DNA of 64,000 bases. It comes from Gemmataceae bacterium. Its GTDB lineage: Bacteria > Planctomycetota > Planctomycetia > Gemmatales > Gemmataceae. Location of the stretch: positions 1 through 64,000 of the forward strand of contig JAKEET010000079.1 in NCBI GenBank assembly GCA_022616435.1, given 5' to 3'. A program made the translations under genes and the position numbers. This document shows, one piece after another, positions 1 through 8,470 of this stretch; the stretch's first letter is position 1, and the number at the start of each line of letters is the position of its first letter. The notes beneath the pieces are model-generated. The model saw only the letters and a program-made list of their open reading frames with translations, had not been told where the DNA came from and did no database searches.

Positions 1-2
1 TC

Positions 3-581
3 GGCGGCGCTCTCGTCGCCTTCGCTTGGGAAGCCGGCTACGTGCTGCTGGGGCCGAACTTTCATTGCGTCACGCCGGACGACGCCTATCGGAGCGGACA
101 ACCCAACGCCGCCTGGCTCGGCCGCACCATCGACCGGCACGGCATCCGCAGCGTCATCAACCTGCGCGGCGACGGCCACGCGTCGGCCTGGTACGTCAAC
201 GAGCGCCGGGTGGCGGACGAACGCGATCTCTTTTTCGACAACGTGATGCTGTCCGCGGCGTTCGCGCCCCATGAACGCGACCTGCGCCGACTGGTCCGGA
301 CCCTCGATGCCGCGCCGCGGCCGGTGCTGTTCCATTGCCGCAGCGGCGGCGACCGCTCGGGGCTCGTGGCCGCCATCTATTTGCTCCTCTACACTGACAC
401 GCCGATGGACGCAGCGCGCGGCCAGTTGTGCTGGCGCTACGGCCACAATCGCTACGGCCGCAGCGCCTGCCTGCACGGCGTGCTCGACCAGTACGAGGCT
501 TGGCTGACGAGTCAACCGACGGAGCATCGGCCCGAGCACCTGCGTCACTGGATCGCCAAGGTGTATCGCAAGGCCACATGA
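3..581 (+). CDS. Tyrosine/dual-specificity phosphatase family protein (5' end outside window)
   Basis: The frame is open from base 3 to the TGA at 579-581, so the gene begins upstream of the window. A GTG at 42 could be read as a start, but the codons before it (GGALVAFAWEAGYVL) look like the end of a membrane helix. The signature is the cysteine phosphatase loop HCRSGGDRSG (C-x5-R), with the nucleophile Cys encoded at 336-338. It lies about 100 residues into the visible protein, and an Asp-containing stretch precedes it. The family hydrolyses phosphotyrosine or other phosphomonoesters by a Cys-phosphate intermediate. The N-terminal helix suggests a membrane-anchored enzyme. The substrate is not predictable. 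Confidence 0.8.
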   Translation, partial: GGALVAFAWEAGYVLLGPNFHCVTPDDAYRSGQPNAAWLGRTIDRHGIRSVINLRGDGHASAWYVNERRVADERDLFFDNVMLSAAFAPHERDLRRLVRTLDAAPRPVLFHCRSGGDRSGLVAAIYLLLYTDTPMDAARGQLCWRYGHNRYGRSACLHGVLDQYEAWLTSQPTEHRPEHLRHWIAKVYRKAT

Positions 582-614
582 ACGGTAGACATCTCGTGAT
601 ACCTTCAATGACGG

Positions 615-1328
615 TCAGCGGCGCTCGTGCCAGTCCGACCGACCGTATTTTTCGCCCTTGAGCTTGTCGACCAACGCTTCCGGCCAGCTGGACGCGACGG
701 AGTTTGCTTGCCAGGCCTTGGCGAGCCGCCGTTGGACCTCGGCAAGCGGCACATTCACGTTGGCGACGAAGTCGAGATGGGAGCGCTGCCGCCGGTAGTC
801 GGGTTCGCGCGGCGGATGGGCCAGGTAGCGCGGGATCAGGTTCACGTCGAATGAACACAAGAGCGTGCCATGGTGCAGCAGGTGGGTGCGCTTGCGCTGC
901 TGGGCATTGCCGGCGCACTTGCGGCCGCCGGCCGCGAGGTCGCTGATGCCCGCGCAGCCGATGCCGGGGACGAGCGGCGCGAGCGCGTCGGCGAGCTTGC
1001 CCAGGATGAAGCAGTACGACGCGTGCAGGTCGCCGAGCGCGGGATCGCGGTCGTAGGCGAGAACGAGACTGTAGTTCAAGCAGCCGCTGCCGAGCACGAC
1101 CGCGCCGCCGCCGCTGGAACGCCGCACGATCGGCACGCCGTCGCGCTCACACATGTCGGCATGGGTCTCGTCGGCCCGCTTGCCCCCGGCGCCGAGGATC
1201 ACCGCGGGGCGCGGCCATTCCCAGAAGCGCAGCGTTTCCGGCCCGCCCGCCTCGGCGTCAAGCAACAAGGCCTCGTCGAGCGCCAGGTTGTCGGCCAGGG
1301 CGGGAAGCGTCAGCTCGAGGAGGTTCAT
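615..1328 (-). CDS. Lipoate--protein ligase family protein
   Basis: 237 residues of the BPL/LplA/LipB fold. The lipoyl-binding signature RRSSGGGAVV lies at residues 69-78, followed by NYS at 85-87. The lysine of GGRKCAGNAQ (Lys137) matches the conserved active-site lysine of lipoate ligases. The family transfers lipoate or octanoate to the E2 and H-protein subunits of 2-oxoacid dehydrogenases and the glycine cleavage system. The ATG at 1326-1328 was chosen because it starts the conserved N-terminus and lies only 2 bases after the stop of the upstream membrane-protein gene, so the two are probably co-transcribed. At this length it lacks the accessory C-terminal domain of E. coli LplA, so it could be an octanoyltransferase of the LipM/LipL type rather than a true ligase. 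Confidence 0.85.
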   Translation of the reverse strand: MNLLELTLPALADNLALDEALLLDAEAGGPETLRFWEWPRPAVILGAGGKRADETHADMCERDGVPIVRRSSGGGAVVLGSGCLNYSLVLAYDRDPALGDLHASYCFILGKLADALAPLVPGIGCAGISDLAAGGRKCAGNAQQRKRTHLLHHGTLLCSFDVNLIPRYLAHPPREPDYRRQRSHLDFVANVNVPLAEVQRRLAKAWQANSVASSWPEALVDKLKGEKYGRSDWHERR

Positions 1329-1330
1329 GG

Positions 1331-1912
1331 TCAATCGAACTCGGCCCGGTTGTGCGAGTTCAGGAGCACGATGAACACGAAGATCGTGTAGGCGACATAG
1401 AGCAGCGCGCTGATGCAGAAGACGACGGCCTGGACGATGCGATCTTCGGGGTCGTTGTTGCCGAACAGCCCGCCGCCGTCGGAGACGCCGATCAGGATGG
1501 CAACGATGAACTGGACGCCGCCGAGCGCGCCGACGATGCCGGCGAGGATCAGGGTCATGACCCGGCCCCAGTTGCGGCGCTGCAGGGTGACAATGCCGGC
1601 CATCAGCATGCCGACGGCCAGGAGCAGATGGAACAGCGACCAGCCGAGCATGATGCCGCCCAACCGCTCGAACAACTGGGGCGGCAGGAAGCCCCCTTGT
1701 TGCCGGGCGGCCGCGCCCGCGCTGGTGCAAAACAGGCCGCACACGCCGAGGCCGCCGCCGCACAACAGGAACAGCACGCTCACGACGATGGTGACGACGC
1801 CGGCGCCGGTGACGGCGCCGCTCTGCTCCGGTCTCCCGTCGCGGACGTCGAACGGATCGCGCCGGCGGCGGCGCGGTTGCGGCTCGTCATCGTCCCAGTC
1901 GTCCCAGCCCAT
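1331..1912 (-). CDS. Small multi-pass membrane protein of unknown function
   Basis: The protein opens with an acidic and arginine-rich cytoplasmic tail (MGWDDWDDDEPQPRRRRR). Four hydrophobic segments follow: a cysteine/glycine-rich first one, then three aliphatic helices, the last ending at VFIVLLNS. No family was recognised. The ATG at 1910-1912 was preferred over one 63 bases upstream, because the extra 21 residues are proline-rich low complexity and a GGAG lies 6-7 bases before 1912. Its stop is 2 bases from the lipoate ligase start, suggesting a two-gene operon, but nothing in the sequence ties it to lipoate metabolism. Confidence 0.65.
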   Translation of the reverse strand: MGWDDWDDDEPQPRRRRRDPFDVRDGRPEQSGAVTGAGVVTIVVSVLFLLCGGGLGVCGLFCTSAGAAARQQGGFLPPQLFERLGGIMLGWSLFHLLLAVGMLMAGIVTLQRRNWGRVMTLILAGIVGALGGVQFIVAILIGVSDGGGLFGNNDPEDRIVQAVVFCISALLYVAYTIFVFIVLLNSHNRAEFD

Positions 1913-2032
1913 GGACGCTCCGCTGTTCGGTGATGGAGGTGCAGTCAGATTAGAGGGGGGCGCGGCGGGCTGCAAGCAGAGAATCGGGCGCCGTCAGCCA
2001 GGCGGTACGAGCCGGGAGCGTCGTTGGCAGAG

Positions 2033-3145
2033 CTACCGCGTGCGGGACTTGGACCACAGCTTGTCCGGATCGAACTCGTCGTCGCGATATCGGCCCGGGA
2101 ATTCAAAGCGATCGTGACAGTAGTATTCCACCTCGCGTTCCAGGTTGTCGTGGGTGACGATCAGCACCGGCAGTCCGTGCTCGGGGTCGAAGCACCACAG
2201 CCGCTGGCCGCCGCTGGGCAAGAGCGGCTCCCAGCCCGGCGCGATCGCGTGCACGACGACTTCCACCTTGGTCTCGAATTCCTTGCGCTTGAGCTGGCCG
2301 AGGTACTTCGCCGAACCGGCGCGCGGGTCGCCGCGCTCCAGCGCCTGGGCCAGTTCGCCGAAGCGGTCGATCAGCGCGCCGACTCCCGCTTCCGTGATGG
2401 GATAGCGGCTCTTGTTCTTGACGAGCAGGTTGTCAGGGGCGATCTTGAAGCGCGTGCCCCCCGGCATCAGGAAGATGTCGCCCGGCGCGGTCAGCGTGTG
2501 AATCAGGTTGCCGTGCTGGCCCTGGACGTAGACCACTTCGCGCCCCTTCGCCTCGGGCCCAAGCCACTCGAAGAAAACGCTGAACGGCTCTTTGCGGAAC
2601 TTGGCGGCGATGATCTCCTCCGGCCTGGGCTGACCGGCGATGGCTTCGCGACGGCGGATGCGGCAGCCGTAGGCGTCGAGTTGGCTCCACTTCAACGCCG
2701 CCCGGGCGTGCAGCGCGCGCAACGGGTTGTCGGACGCCGCCGGCTCGCTCGGCGTCAACGGCGGCAAGACGATCGTGGTGTCGGCGACCGGGGGCGGCGC
2801 CAGCGGCAACGTCAGGACGTCGTCGGACTTGGATCCGTCCGATGGGGAAGCGCCGGACTTGGACGCTTTGGATTTGAACGCGTCGGACTTGGCAAGGTCC
2901 GATGTGGACGCGTCCGATTTGGCGGCGGCGGACCGGGAGACGCTCCGCGCGGGCGCCGGGCCGGGGATATACAGTGCGGGTGCATAGTCCGGCGGCGTCG
3001 TGGTGGCAGGCAGTGTGGCGCTCGTTGCCGTGATTCTGACGTCCGCGGACGCCGACTTCCAACCACGAAACCAGCGCAGCCCCGAGCAGCCGGCCAGCGT
3101 CCCCGCCAGCAGTGCCGCCACGCAAGCGCTCCGTGCTACCGACAT
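2033..3145 (-). CDS. DUF1571 family lipoprotein
   Basis: 370 residues. Starting at the ATG at 3143-3145 gives a signal peptide ending in the lipobox LAGC (Cys20), so the mature protein is probably lipid-anchored. Residues ~60-105 are a low-complexity linker in which KSD, SKS and DAS triplets recur, a degenerate tandem repeat. The C-terminal two thirds match the DUF1571 pattern known in planctomycetes (an RRREAIAGQ region, then FRKEPFSVFFEW, then GREVVYVQGQ, and WCFDPEHGLPVLIV). The family's function is unknown. It is a beta-rich secreted domain of the outer-membrane lipoprotein-sorting type (inference). It is divergent from the sulfatase gene, about 170 bases apart, so the promoters probably share that gap. 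Confidence 0.75.
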   Translation of the reverse strand: MSVARSACVAALLAGTLAGCSGLRWFRGWKSASADVRITATSATLPATTTPPDYAPALYIPGPAPARSVSRSAAAKSDASTSDLAKSDAFKSKASKSGASPSDGSKSDDVLTLPLAPPPVADTTIVLPPLTPSEPAASDNPLRALHARAALKWSQLDAYGCRIRRREAIAGQPRPEEIIAAKFRKEPFSVFFEWLGPEAKGREVVYVQGQHGNLIHTLTAPGDIFLMPGGTRFKIAPDNLLVKNKSRYPITEAGVGALIDRFGELAQALERGDPRAGSAKYLGQLKRKEFETKVEVVVHAIAPGWEPLLPSGGQRLWCFDPEHGLPVLIVTHDNLEREVEYYCHDRFEFPGRYRDDEFDPDKLWSKSRTR

Positions 3146-3312
3146 GACAGAATCCATTCCGTCCACACCGCCATCGGGAATATTCTGGGTCGCGGACCAT
3201 AGCGAGGATGTAGGGGAAATGATAGACGACTTTTTCGCCGGTTGTTGACCGTGGCACGCCGGCCGTTCATACTATCCTGCGTCGCTTGCCCAGTTCCGCG
3301 CCGGAGGCTTCC

Positions 3313-4695
3313 ATGACTCGCCGCCTCGCACTGATCGCATTGGCCGCGCTCGTTCCGAATCCGCTCTGCGCCGGCGAAGCCAAGCGCCCGCCGAACATCC
3401 TCTTCATCCTGGCCGACGACCTCGGCTACGGCGACCTCGGCTGCTACGGCCAGAAGGCGATCAAGACGCCGCGGCTCGACCAGCTCGCCAAGCAGGGCAT
3501 GCGCTTTCGCCAGTTCTACGCCGGCAGCACGGTCTGCGCCCCGAGCCGCTGCGCGCTGATGACCGGGCTCCACACTGGCCATTGCCGCGTCCGCGGCAAC
3601 GCCCTGGTTCCGCTCGCGCCGGAGGATGTGACCGTGGCCACGCTGCTCAAGCGCGCCGGCTACGTCACCGGCCTCATCGGCAAATGGGGCCTCGGCGAAC
3701 CCGGCACCAGCGGCGTCCCCGGACTGCACGGGTTCGACTACTTCTTCGGCTACCTGAACCAGCATCACGCCCACAACTACTGGCCCGACTATCTCTGGCG
3801 CAACGACACGAAGGTCCCCCTGCCGGACAACGTGCAGGCGAAACCGAACATCGCCGCCAAGAAAGCCGTGTACTCCCACGACCTGTTCACCGAGGAAGCG
3901 CTCAAATTCCTCGATCAGAACAAGGGTCGGCCGTTCTTCCTGTACCTGGCCTACACATTGCCGCACGCCAACAACGAGCGCGGCAAGGCCGAGGGCAACG
4001 GCATGGAGATCCCCAGCGACGAGCCGTATGCGAAGATGCCGTGGCCGCCAGCCCAGAAGAACCACGCCGCGATGATCACCCGGCTGGACCGCGACGTGGG
4101 CCGCATCCTCGACCGGCTGCGCGAGCTGGGGCTGGACGACAACACGGTGGTGATCTTCACGAGCGACAACGGCCCGCATCGCGAAGGGGGCGCCGACCCG
4201 GCATTCTTCAACAGCTCCGGCGGCCTGCGCGGGTTCAAGCGCTCGCTGCACGAAGGCGGCATCCGCGTGCCGATGGTCGTGCGCTGGACCGGGAAGGTCC
4301 CGCCCGATTCCACCAGCGACCACGTCGGCGCCTTCTGGGACTTTCTGCCGACGGCGTGCGACCTGGCCGGCGTGAAGAGCCCGGCAGGCCTCGACGGCGT
4401 TTCGTTCCTGCCGCCCATGCTCGGAAAGGACAACAGGAAGCAGCGCGAGTTCTTGTACTGGGAGTTCCACGAAGGGGGCTTCGCGCAAGGCGTGCGCATG
4501 GGCGACTGGAAGGCCGTGCGGAAGAAAGTCGGCGCTCCGCTGGAAGTGTACGATCTGCGCACGGACCGGGCCGAGGAGCACGACATCGCCGGCCGCGTTC
4601 CGGAAGTCGTGGCCCGCATCGAGGAGTACCTGCGGACGGCGCGGACGGAATCGCAGCATTTCCCGATCAAGGCGGGGAAGAAGGGGAAGAAGTGA
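3313..4695 (+). CDS. Secreted sulfatase (arylsulfatase family)
   Basis: 460 residues with a signal peptide ending near LCAGEAKRP. The metal-binding ADD lies at residues 34-36. The formylglycine motif CAPSR (Cys75) is followed by ALMTG, which defines type I (Cys-type) sulfatases needing FGE-mediated maturation. Conserved GKWGLGEPG and FTSDNGPH blocks follow, and the C-terminal YDLRTDRAEEHDIA block is typical. The enzyme hydrolyses sulfate esters, probably on polysaccharides, outside the cytoplasm. Planctomycetes carry large sulfatase sets. No partner glycosidase is adjacent, so the substrate is unknown. The start at 3313 was chosen for the signal peptide and the GGAGGC just upstream. Confidence 0.93.
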   Translation: MTRRLALIALAALVPNPLCAGEAKRPPNILFILADDLGYGDLGCYGQKAIKTPRLDQLAKQGMRFRQFYAGSTVCAPSRCALMTGLHTGHCRVRGNALVPLAPEDVTVATLLKRAGYVTGLIGKWGLGEPGTSGVPGLHGFDYFFGYLNQHHAHNYWPDYLWRNDTKVPLPDNVQAKPNIAAKKAVYSHDLFTEEALKFLDQNKGRPFFLYLAYTLPHANNERGKAEGNGMEIPSDEPYAKMPWPPAQKNHAAMITRLDRDVGRILDRLRELGLDDNTVVIFTSDNGPHREGGADPAFFNSSGGLRGFKRSLHEGGIRVPMVVRWTGKVPPDSTSDHVGAFWDFLPTACDLAGVKSPAGLDGVSFLPPMLGKDNRKQREFLYWEFHEGGFAQGVRMGDWKAVRKKVGAPLEVYDLRTDRAEEHDIAGRVPEVVARIEEYLRTARTESQHFPIKAGKKGKK

Positions 4696-4743
4696 GCGGC
4701 ATATAATAGTGGATTCGCCCCGCTCCCGAAGGAAAGGCCGCGC

Positions 4744-5721
4744 ATGCCCATCGATTGGACGCCGTTTGTCGAGCTGGTTCGCCGCAGTCAGCGGTTTCTC
4801 TTGACCACCCACGTGCGGCCCGATCCGGACGGCCTCGGCTCGCAGCTCGGCCTGGCGGACGCGCTGGAGGGGATGGGCAAGCAGGTGCGAATGGTCATCG
4901 CCAGCGCCTGGCCGCCGCGCTACGATTTTCTCGATCCGGACAAGCGCATCCAGCGCTTTCAGCCGCCGGGGAATCAGTACCGGGACGTTGACGCGGTGGT
5001 GATCCTGGACACCGCGACCTGGAACCAGCTCGGCGATTTCGGACCGTTCCTGAAGACGTTGACCTGCGCCAAGGCGGTGATCGATCATCACCTGTCATGG
5101 GACGACTTGAGCGCGCTGCGGTTCGTCGATACGGCCTCGGAATCGACGGGCCGGCTTGTCTATGAGGCAATCCAGGCGCTGGACGGGCCCTTGTCGACGA
5201 AGGCAGCCAATTTCCTGTTTGCGGCGATGGCCACGGATACGGGTTGGTTTCGGCATCAGAACACCGTCCCGGCGACGTTCGCTCTCGCGGAGAAGCTGGT
5301 CGCCGCCGGCGCGAAACCGACATGGCTGTACGAGCAGATCTACGAGCGCAATCCGCCGGCCAAGCTCAAGCTGATGGGCACGGTGTTGCTGCGCCTTCGG
5401 GTTGTCGAAGACGGCAAGGTGGCCCTCTCGGATATCCGCGTGGAGGACTACGCCGCCACCGGCGCGATCCCGCAAGATAGCGAGGACCTGGTCAACTATT
5501 GCCGCAGCGTGGACGGCGTTGACGTCGGCCTGCTGTTCATGGAGCAACCCGCCGGCGGCGTCAAAGTCAGCTTCCGATCGCGAGAGAACGTCGACGTCGC
5601 CAAGATCGCGGAGCAGTTCGGCGGCGGCGGACACCGGCTGGCCTCCGGCGCGACGTTGCAGACCACGCTGGCCGACGCGGAACGTCGCGTGCTGGCGGCG
5701 GTTGGGGCGGCGCTGGGTTAA
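4744..5721 (+). CDS. nrnA: DHH/DHHA1 phosphoesterase, NrnA-like oligoribonuclease/pAp phosphatase
   Basis: 325 residues, the normal length for NrnA. Motifs in order: TTHVRPDPDGLGS (residues 21-33, metal ligands), VVILDTATW (84-93), the namesake DHH at 114-116, and a C-terminal DHHA1 domain ending with FGGGGHRLASG (292-302). Family members degrade 2-5 nt RNA and dephosphorylate 3'-phosphoadenosine 5'-phosphate using Mn2+ in the cytoplasm. The pAp activity would fit an organism with active sulfur metabolism, but that is inference. The ATG at 4744 is preceded by GAAGGAAAGG, a reasonable ribosome binding site. It follows the sulfatase by 48 bases and may share its transcript. Confidence 0.88.
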   Translation: MPIDWTPFVELVRRSQRFLLTTHVRPDPDGLGSQLGLADALEGMGKQVRMVIASAWPPRYDFLDPDKRIQRFQPPGNQYRDVDAVVILDTATWNQLGDFGPFLKTLTCAKAVIDHHLSWDDLSALRFVDTASESTGRLVYEAIQALDGPLSTKAANFLFAAMATDTGWFRHQNTVPATFALAEKLVAAGAKPTWLYEQIYERNPPAKLKLMGTVLLRLRVVEDGKVALSDIRVEDYAATGAIPQDSEDLVNYCRSVDGVDVGLLFMEQPAGGVKVSFRSRENVDVAKIAEQFGGGGHRLASGATLQTTLADAERRVLAAVGAALG

Positions 5722-5751
5722 TTTGGTGTTTGCGACGACGGAGTTGGCGGA

Positions 5752-6008
5752 TTACATTTGAGCTAACAATTGGTCGTACTCCGCGTGATGGCCTATGGCC
5801 TATCCAGTACCAAATCATCTCAAACCGGCTTCATGTTCCCGCAGAGCTTCCTCAGCTAACCGTTTGAGTTGACTTGTGATTTAGCGAACAAACTCTCCCA
5901 GCGCTGCTCATCGGCCAATTCCGCAAGCAAGCGGTTGGCGAGGATGTCTTGATCCTCGGGGGGCAGCTTCGAGGCTTCCTGAAACGCGCGCTCCAGCAAA
6001 GCGGTCAT
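5752..6008 (-). pseudogene. Remnant of a type II toxin-antitoxin locus (antitoxin frameshifted, toxin reduced to its C-terminus)
   Basis: The ATG at 6006-6008 opens a 50-codon frame (MTALLERAFQEASKLPPEDQ...) ending at TAG 5856-5858. This N-terminus resembles small antitoxins of RelE/ParE-type modules. After the SQ codons (~5874) the sequence makes sense again only in another frame: QLKRLAEEALREHEAG, the usual antitoxin tail. This implies loss of one base. Right after it (5818 down to 5752) comes IWYWIGH, an extra AGGCCAT 7-base duplication, then HAEYDQLLAQ and a TAA. With the duplication removed, this reads as the C-terminal end of a RelE/HigB-like toxin. Most of the toxin gene is gone. It occupies the gap between the DHH gene and the WXXGXW gene; no other gene was seen there. 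Confidence 0.6.
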
Positions 6009-6186
6009 GTCGGCGCTCCTTTGATCCGATGCCTCTCATGTTCGCTCAGGTAGGATGTGTCAACCGCCATTGCCCTGGACTCCATCCTCCCAACCCGTTA
6101 CAACAGCGAACCCACCGCGACGCCGCGCTTCAAGACGTCCGAAGTCTTGAAGTCGTCGGCAGTCTAGGCAGGAACGGAGGCCACCC

Positions 6187-7806
6187 ATGATTCGCCGGTT
6201 TGGCGCGCTTCTCATGCTCGGAGTCGTCGGCTTCGTTTGCCAGGATCTCCTGTTCTCTCAGGATTTGCCGGTCATCTCGACCACCGGCGCGGAACCCGCC
6301 GGGGAAACGCCGGAGCCGCCCAAGGGGGTCGAGGTCCAGGCCCGCGGCCCGATTCACGAGGCCTTCGCCACACCGACCGCCGAGGCCAAGCCGACCTACG
6401 GCGTTCCCAAGAAGCCGCCGGAGCCGATCGAGGAAATGCCCCCCGACGAAAAGCCGGAGGGCGACGTCGTCTGGATCGGCGGCTACTGGGCGTGGGACGA
6501 CGACCGGGCCGACTACCTGTGGGTCTCGGGCTGCTGGCGCGTTACGCCGCCAGGCAAGGACTGGGTGCCCGGCTACTGGCGCGAGGTCAGCGGCCAGCAT
6601 CAATGGGTCCCCGGCTTCTGGCGGACCGCCGACGAGGAACAAGCGGCGGACGTGACCTACTATCCCGAACCGCCCCCGCCGCCGCAGGTGGCCCCGCCGC
6701 CGCCCGCCACGGACCCGGACATGTTCTACGTCCCCGGCTACTGGATGTGGGTGGGCGATCATTATGTCTGGCGCGCCGGCTACTACACGCGCGCCAGGCC
6801 GGGTTACGTCTACGTGGCGTCGCACTACCGCTGGGCGCCCTCGGGTTTCGTGTTCGTGGCGGGTTACTGGGACTATGACATCCCGCGGCGCGGCGTCCTG
6901 TACGCGCCGGTGGTCGTGGACACGGTCGTCGTCGGCCCGCGCTTCGTCTACACGCCCTACTACGCCGTCTCCGACACGATCCTGGTCGATGCCTACTTTG
7001 TCCGTCCCGGCTTTTGCCACTACTACTACGGCGACTACTACGGCCCGCGCTACGTCAGCATCGGCTTCGAGTGCGGCTATCACTACAGCCGGCGGCACTA
7101 CGACGCGATCGTGGTCTACAACCGCTGGGAGCATCGCCACACGCCGGGCTGGTACGACGCCCGGATCAGCGTCACGGTGGCGCGCAGCAGCGGGCGCGCC
7201 CCGTTGCCGCCGCGGACGCTGGTGCAGCAGAACAACATCACGGTGATCAACAAGACGACCAACGTCTACAACACCAAGGTGATCGCCCCCACCAAGACCG
7301 TGGTGGCCAAGCGCGGGGCCAAGACAGTGGCCCTCGACAGCCGTGCACGGATGCAGGTGAAGCAGTCCGCGAATACATTCCAGAAGGCAGCCGTGACCCA
7401 GCGTGCCAAGGTGGAGGCGGCGCACCGGATCGCCCCCGGCGCCCAACCGCGGAAGGCGGCGTTGAACCTGCCGGACAATCAGAAACCGGCCAAGGGCGCG
7501 GCCCATCAGGGTTTGCCGAAGAATCCACATCCAGGGGCGGCGCCGAATCTGCCGAAGAAGCACGATTTCAAGGGCGTACCGGCGAAGAAGGATTTCAAAG
7601 GTCCGCCGATCCCGCACAAGGCGCCGGGCGTCAACGTGCCGCCCAAGGCCAAGGCCAAGGATCCCGACGGTCCGGGCCCGAGGCCGGGAATCGTGCGGCC
7701 CGGCGGCAATCCACCCAACGTGAAACGACCGCCCGATCGGCCGCCGCCCAATCGGCCGCCGCCGTCGAAGCGGCCTGCCGACGACAATAAGAAGAAGGGA
7801 AGATAG
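6187..7806 (+). CDS. Secreted WXXGXW/YXWGXW-repeat protein
   Basis: 539 residues with an N-terminal signal sequence (hydrophobic to about residue 24). Between residues 95 and 230 the motif W/Y-x-x-G-Y/F-W recurs: WIGGYW, WVPGYW, WVPGFW, YVPGYW, WRAGYY and FVAGYW. This matches the WXXGXW repeat family. A tyrosine-rich stretch (HYYYGDYYGPRY) follows, then a long Lys/Pro/Ala low-complexity tail from ~380 to the end (KGPPIPHKAPG, RPPPNRPPPSKRP). The protein is probably exported and forms a surface or envelope structure. The function is unknown, as is usual for this group. GGAGGCC lies 6 bases before the ATG. Coding base composition is strongly GC-rich, like its neighbours. Confidence 0.8.
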   Translation: MIRRFGALLMLGVVGFVCQDLLFSQDLPVISTTGAEPAGETPEPPKGVEVQARGPIHEAFATPTAEAKPTYGVPKKPPEPIEEMPPDEKPEGDVVWIGGYWAWDDDRADYLWVSGCWRVTPPGKDWVPGYWREVSGQHQWVPGFWRTADEEQAADVTYYPEPPPPPQVAPPPPATDPDMFYVPGYWMWVGDHYVWRAGYYTRARPGYVYVASHYRWAPSGFVFVAGYWDYDIPRRGVLYAPVVVDTVVVGPRFVYTPYYAVSDTILVDAYFVRPGFCHYYYGDYYGPRYVSIGFECGYHYSRRHYDAIVVYNRWEHRHTPGWYDARISVTVARSSGRAPLPPRTLVQQNNITVINKTTNVYNTKVIAPTKTVVAKRGAKTVALDSRARMQVKQSANTFQKAAVTQRAKVEAAHRIAPGAQPRKAALNLPDNQKPAKGAAHQGLPKNPHPGAAPNLPKKHDFKGVPAKKDFKGPPIPHKAPGVNVPPKAKAKDPDGPGPRPGIVRPGGNPPNVKRPPDRPPPNRPPPSKRPADDNKKKGR

Positions 7807-8470
7807 CCGCAGAATGCCAGAATGCCGGCTTGCCGCGATATGTGCGCCGGGGTCGAGCGTGCTTTCCGCTCAACCCTCAGGGCAGCAACGACTTCAGCGC
7901 TTTTTCGGCTTCGGAGCGAACCTTTCGAAATGACGGGTCTTGAGTCCGGCGCTGAACACCGACTCCCGGCGTTATTGTCGCAAATAAGTGTACCGTCTTT
8001 GGTTGTGTCGAAAGCCCGCAGATGCTCGCCTTCGATGCTTGCTGTCCGAGTTGCCAAAGTGCCACGCTTGCCACTCGTGTCAGAAAGCGGTCAGACCCCA
8101 CGTTTCGCCGAATGCAGGTAGTGGCCCCTTTCCGGATAGCCTCTCAGTCATCAACTCATTGCCGGTGCCCGTCTTCTCCTCTTGAATCAAGACCCCAGTT
8201 CCCGCCGGATTCGGCGTGCACCGCCGATTCCGTAACCGCGCATTCCTCAGGTTGATTGCAGCTTGTGCAGGCTGCCAAGTCCGCGTGCCCGGTCCAAGGC
8301 GCGGCGACGGCATTTTCTCGGCCGGTTTTCCCACTTTCTTGAGCGTTGCGATTTCTCCATTTCGCCCACATTGGGCATAGTTGAATGTTTTCACCCAGTG
8401 TCGATCCAACCCCCAGCGGGTGTGTCCGTGGGAAAACGGATCGGCGTGTAACCGCATCTAAGGAGAAGGC
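7807..8470. other. 664-base gap without a convincing gene
   Basis: No reading frame here has a family resemblance or a good start. The longer open frames on the minus strand (8080-8457 and 8156-8482) are low in GC bias and look accidental. On the minus strand, 7877-7942 encodes DPSFRKVRSEAEKALKSLLP before a TGA, which reads like the last helices of a HEAT-type protein and may be a remnant. The last ~120 bases are poorer in GC than the surroundings and probably hold the promoter of the cysteine-rich protein gene at 8471, whose AAGGAG lies 5 bases before the ATG. Confidence 0.5.

Noticed and set aside
3136-5091. A 651-codon open frame on the minus strand over the sulfatase and DHH genes
   Set aside because: Both plus-strand genes carry complete catalytic motifs; the antisense frame is an Ala/Arg/Val-rich composition effect that spans two unrelated genes.
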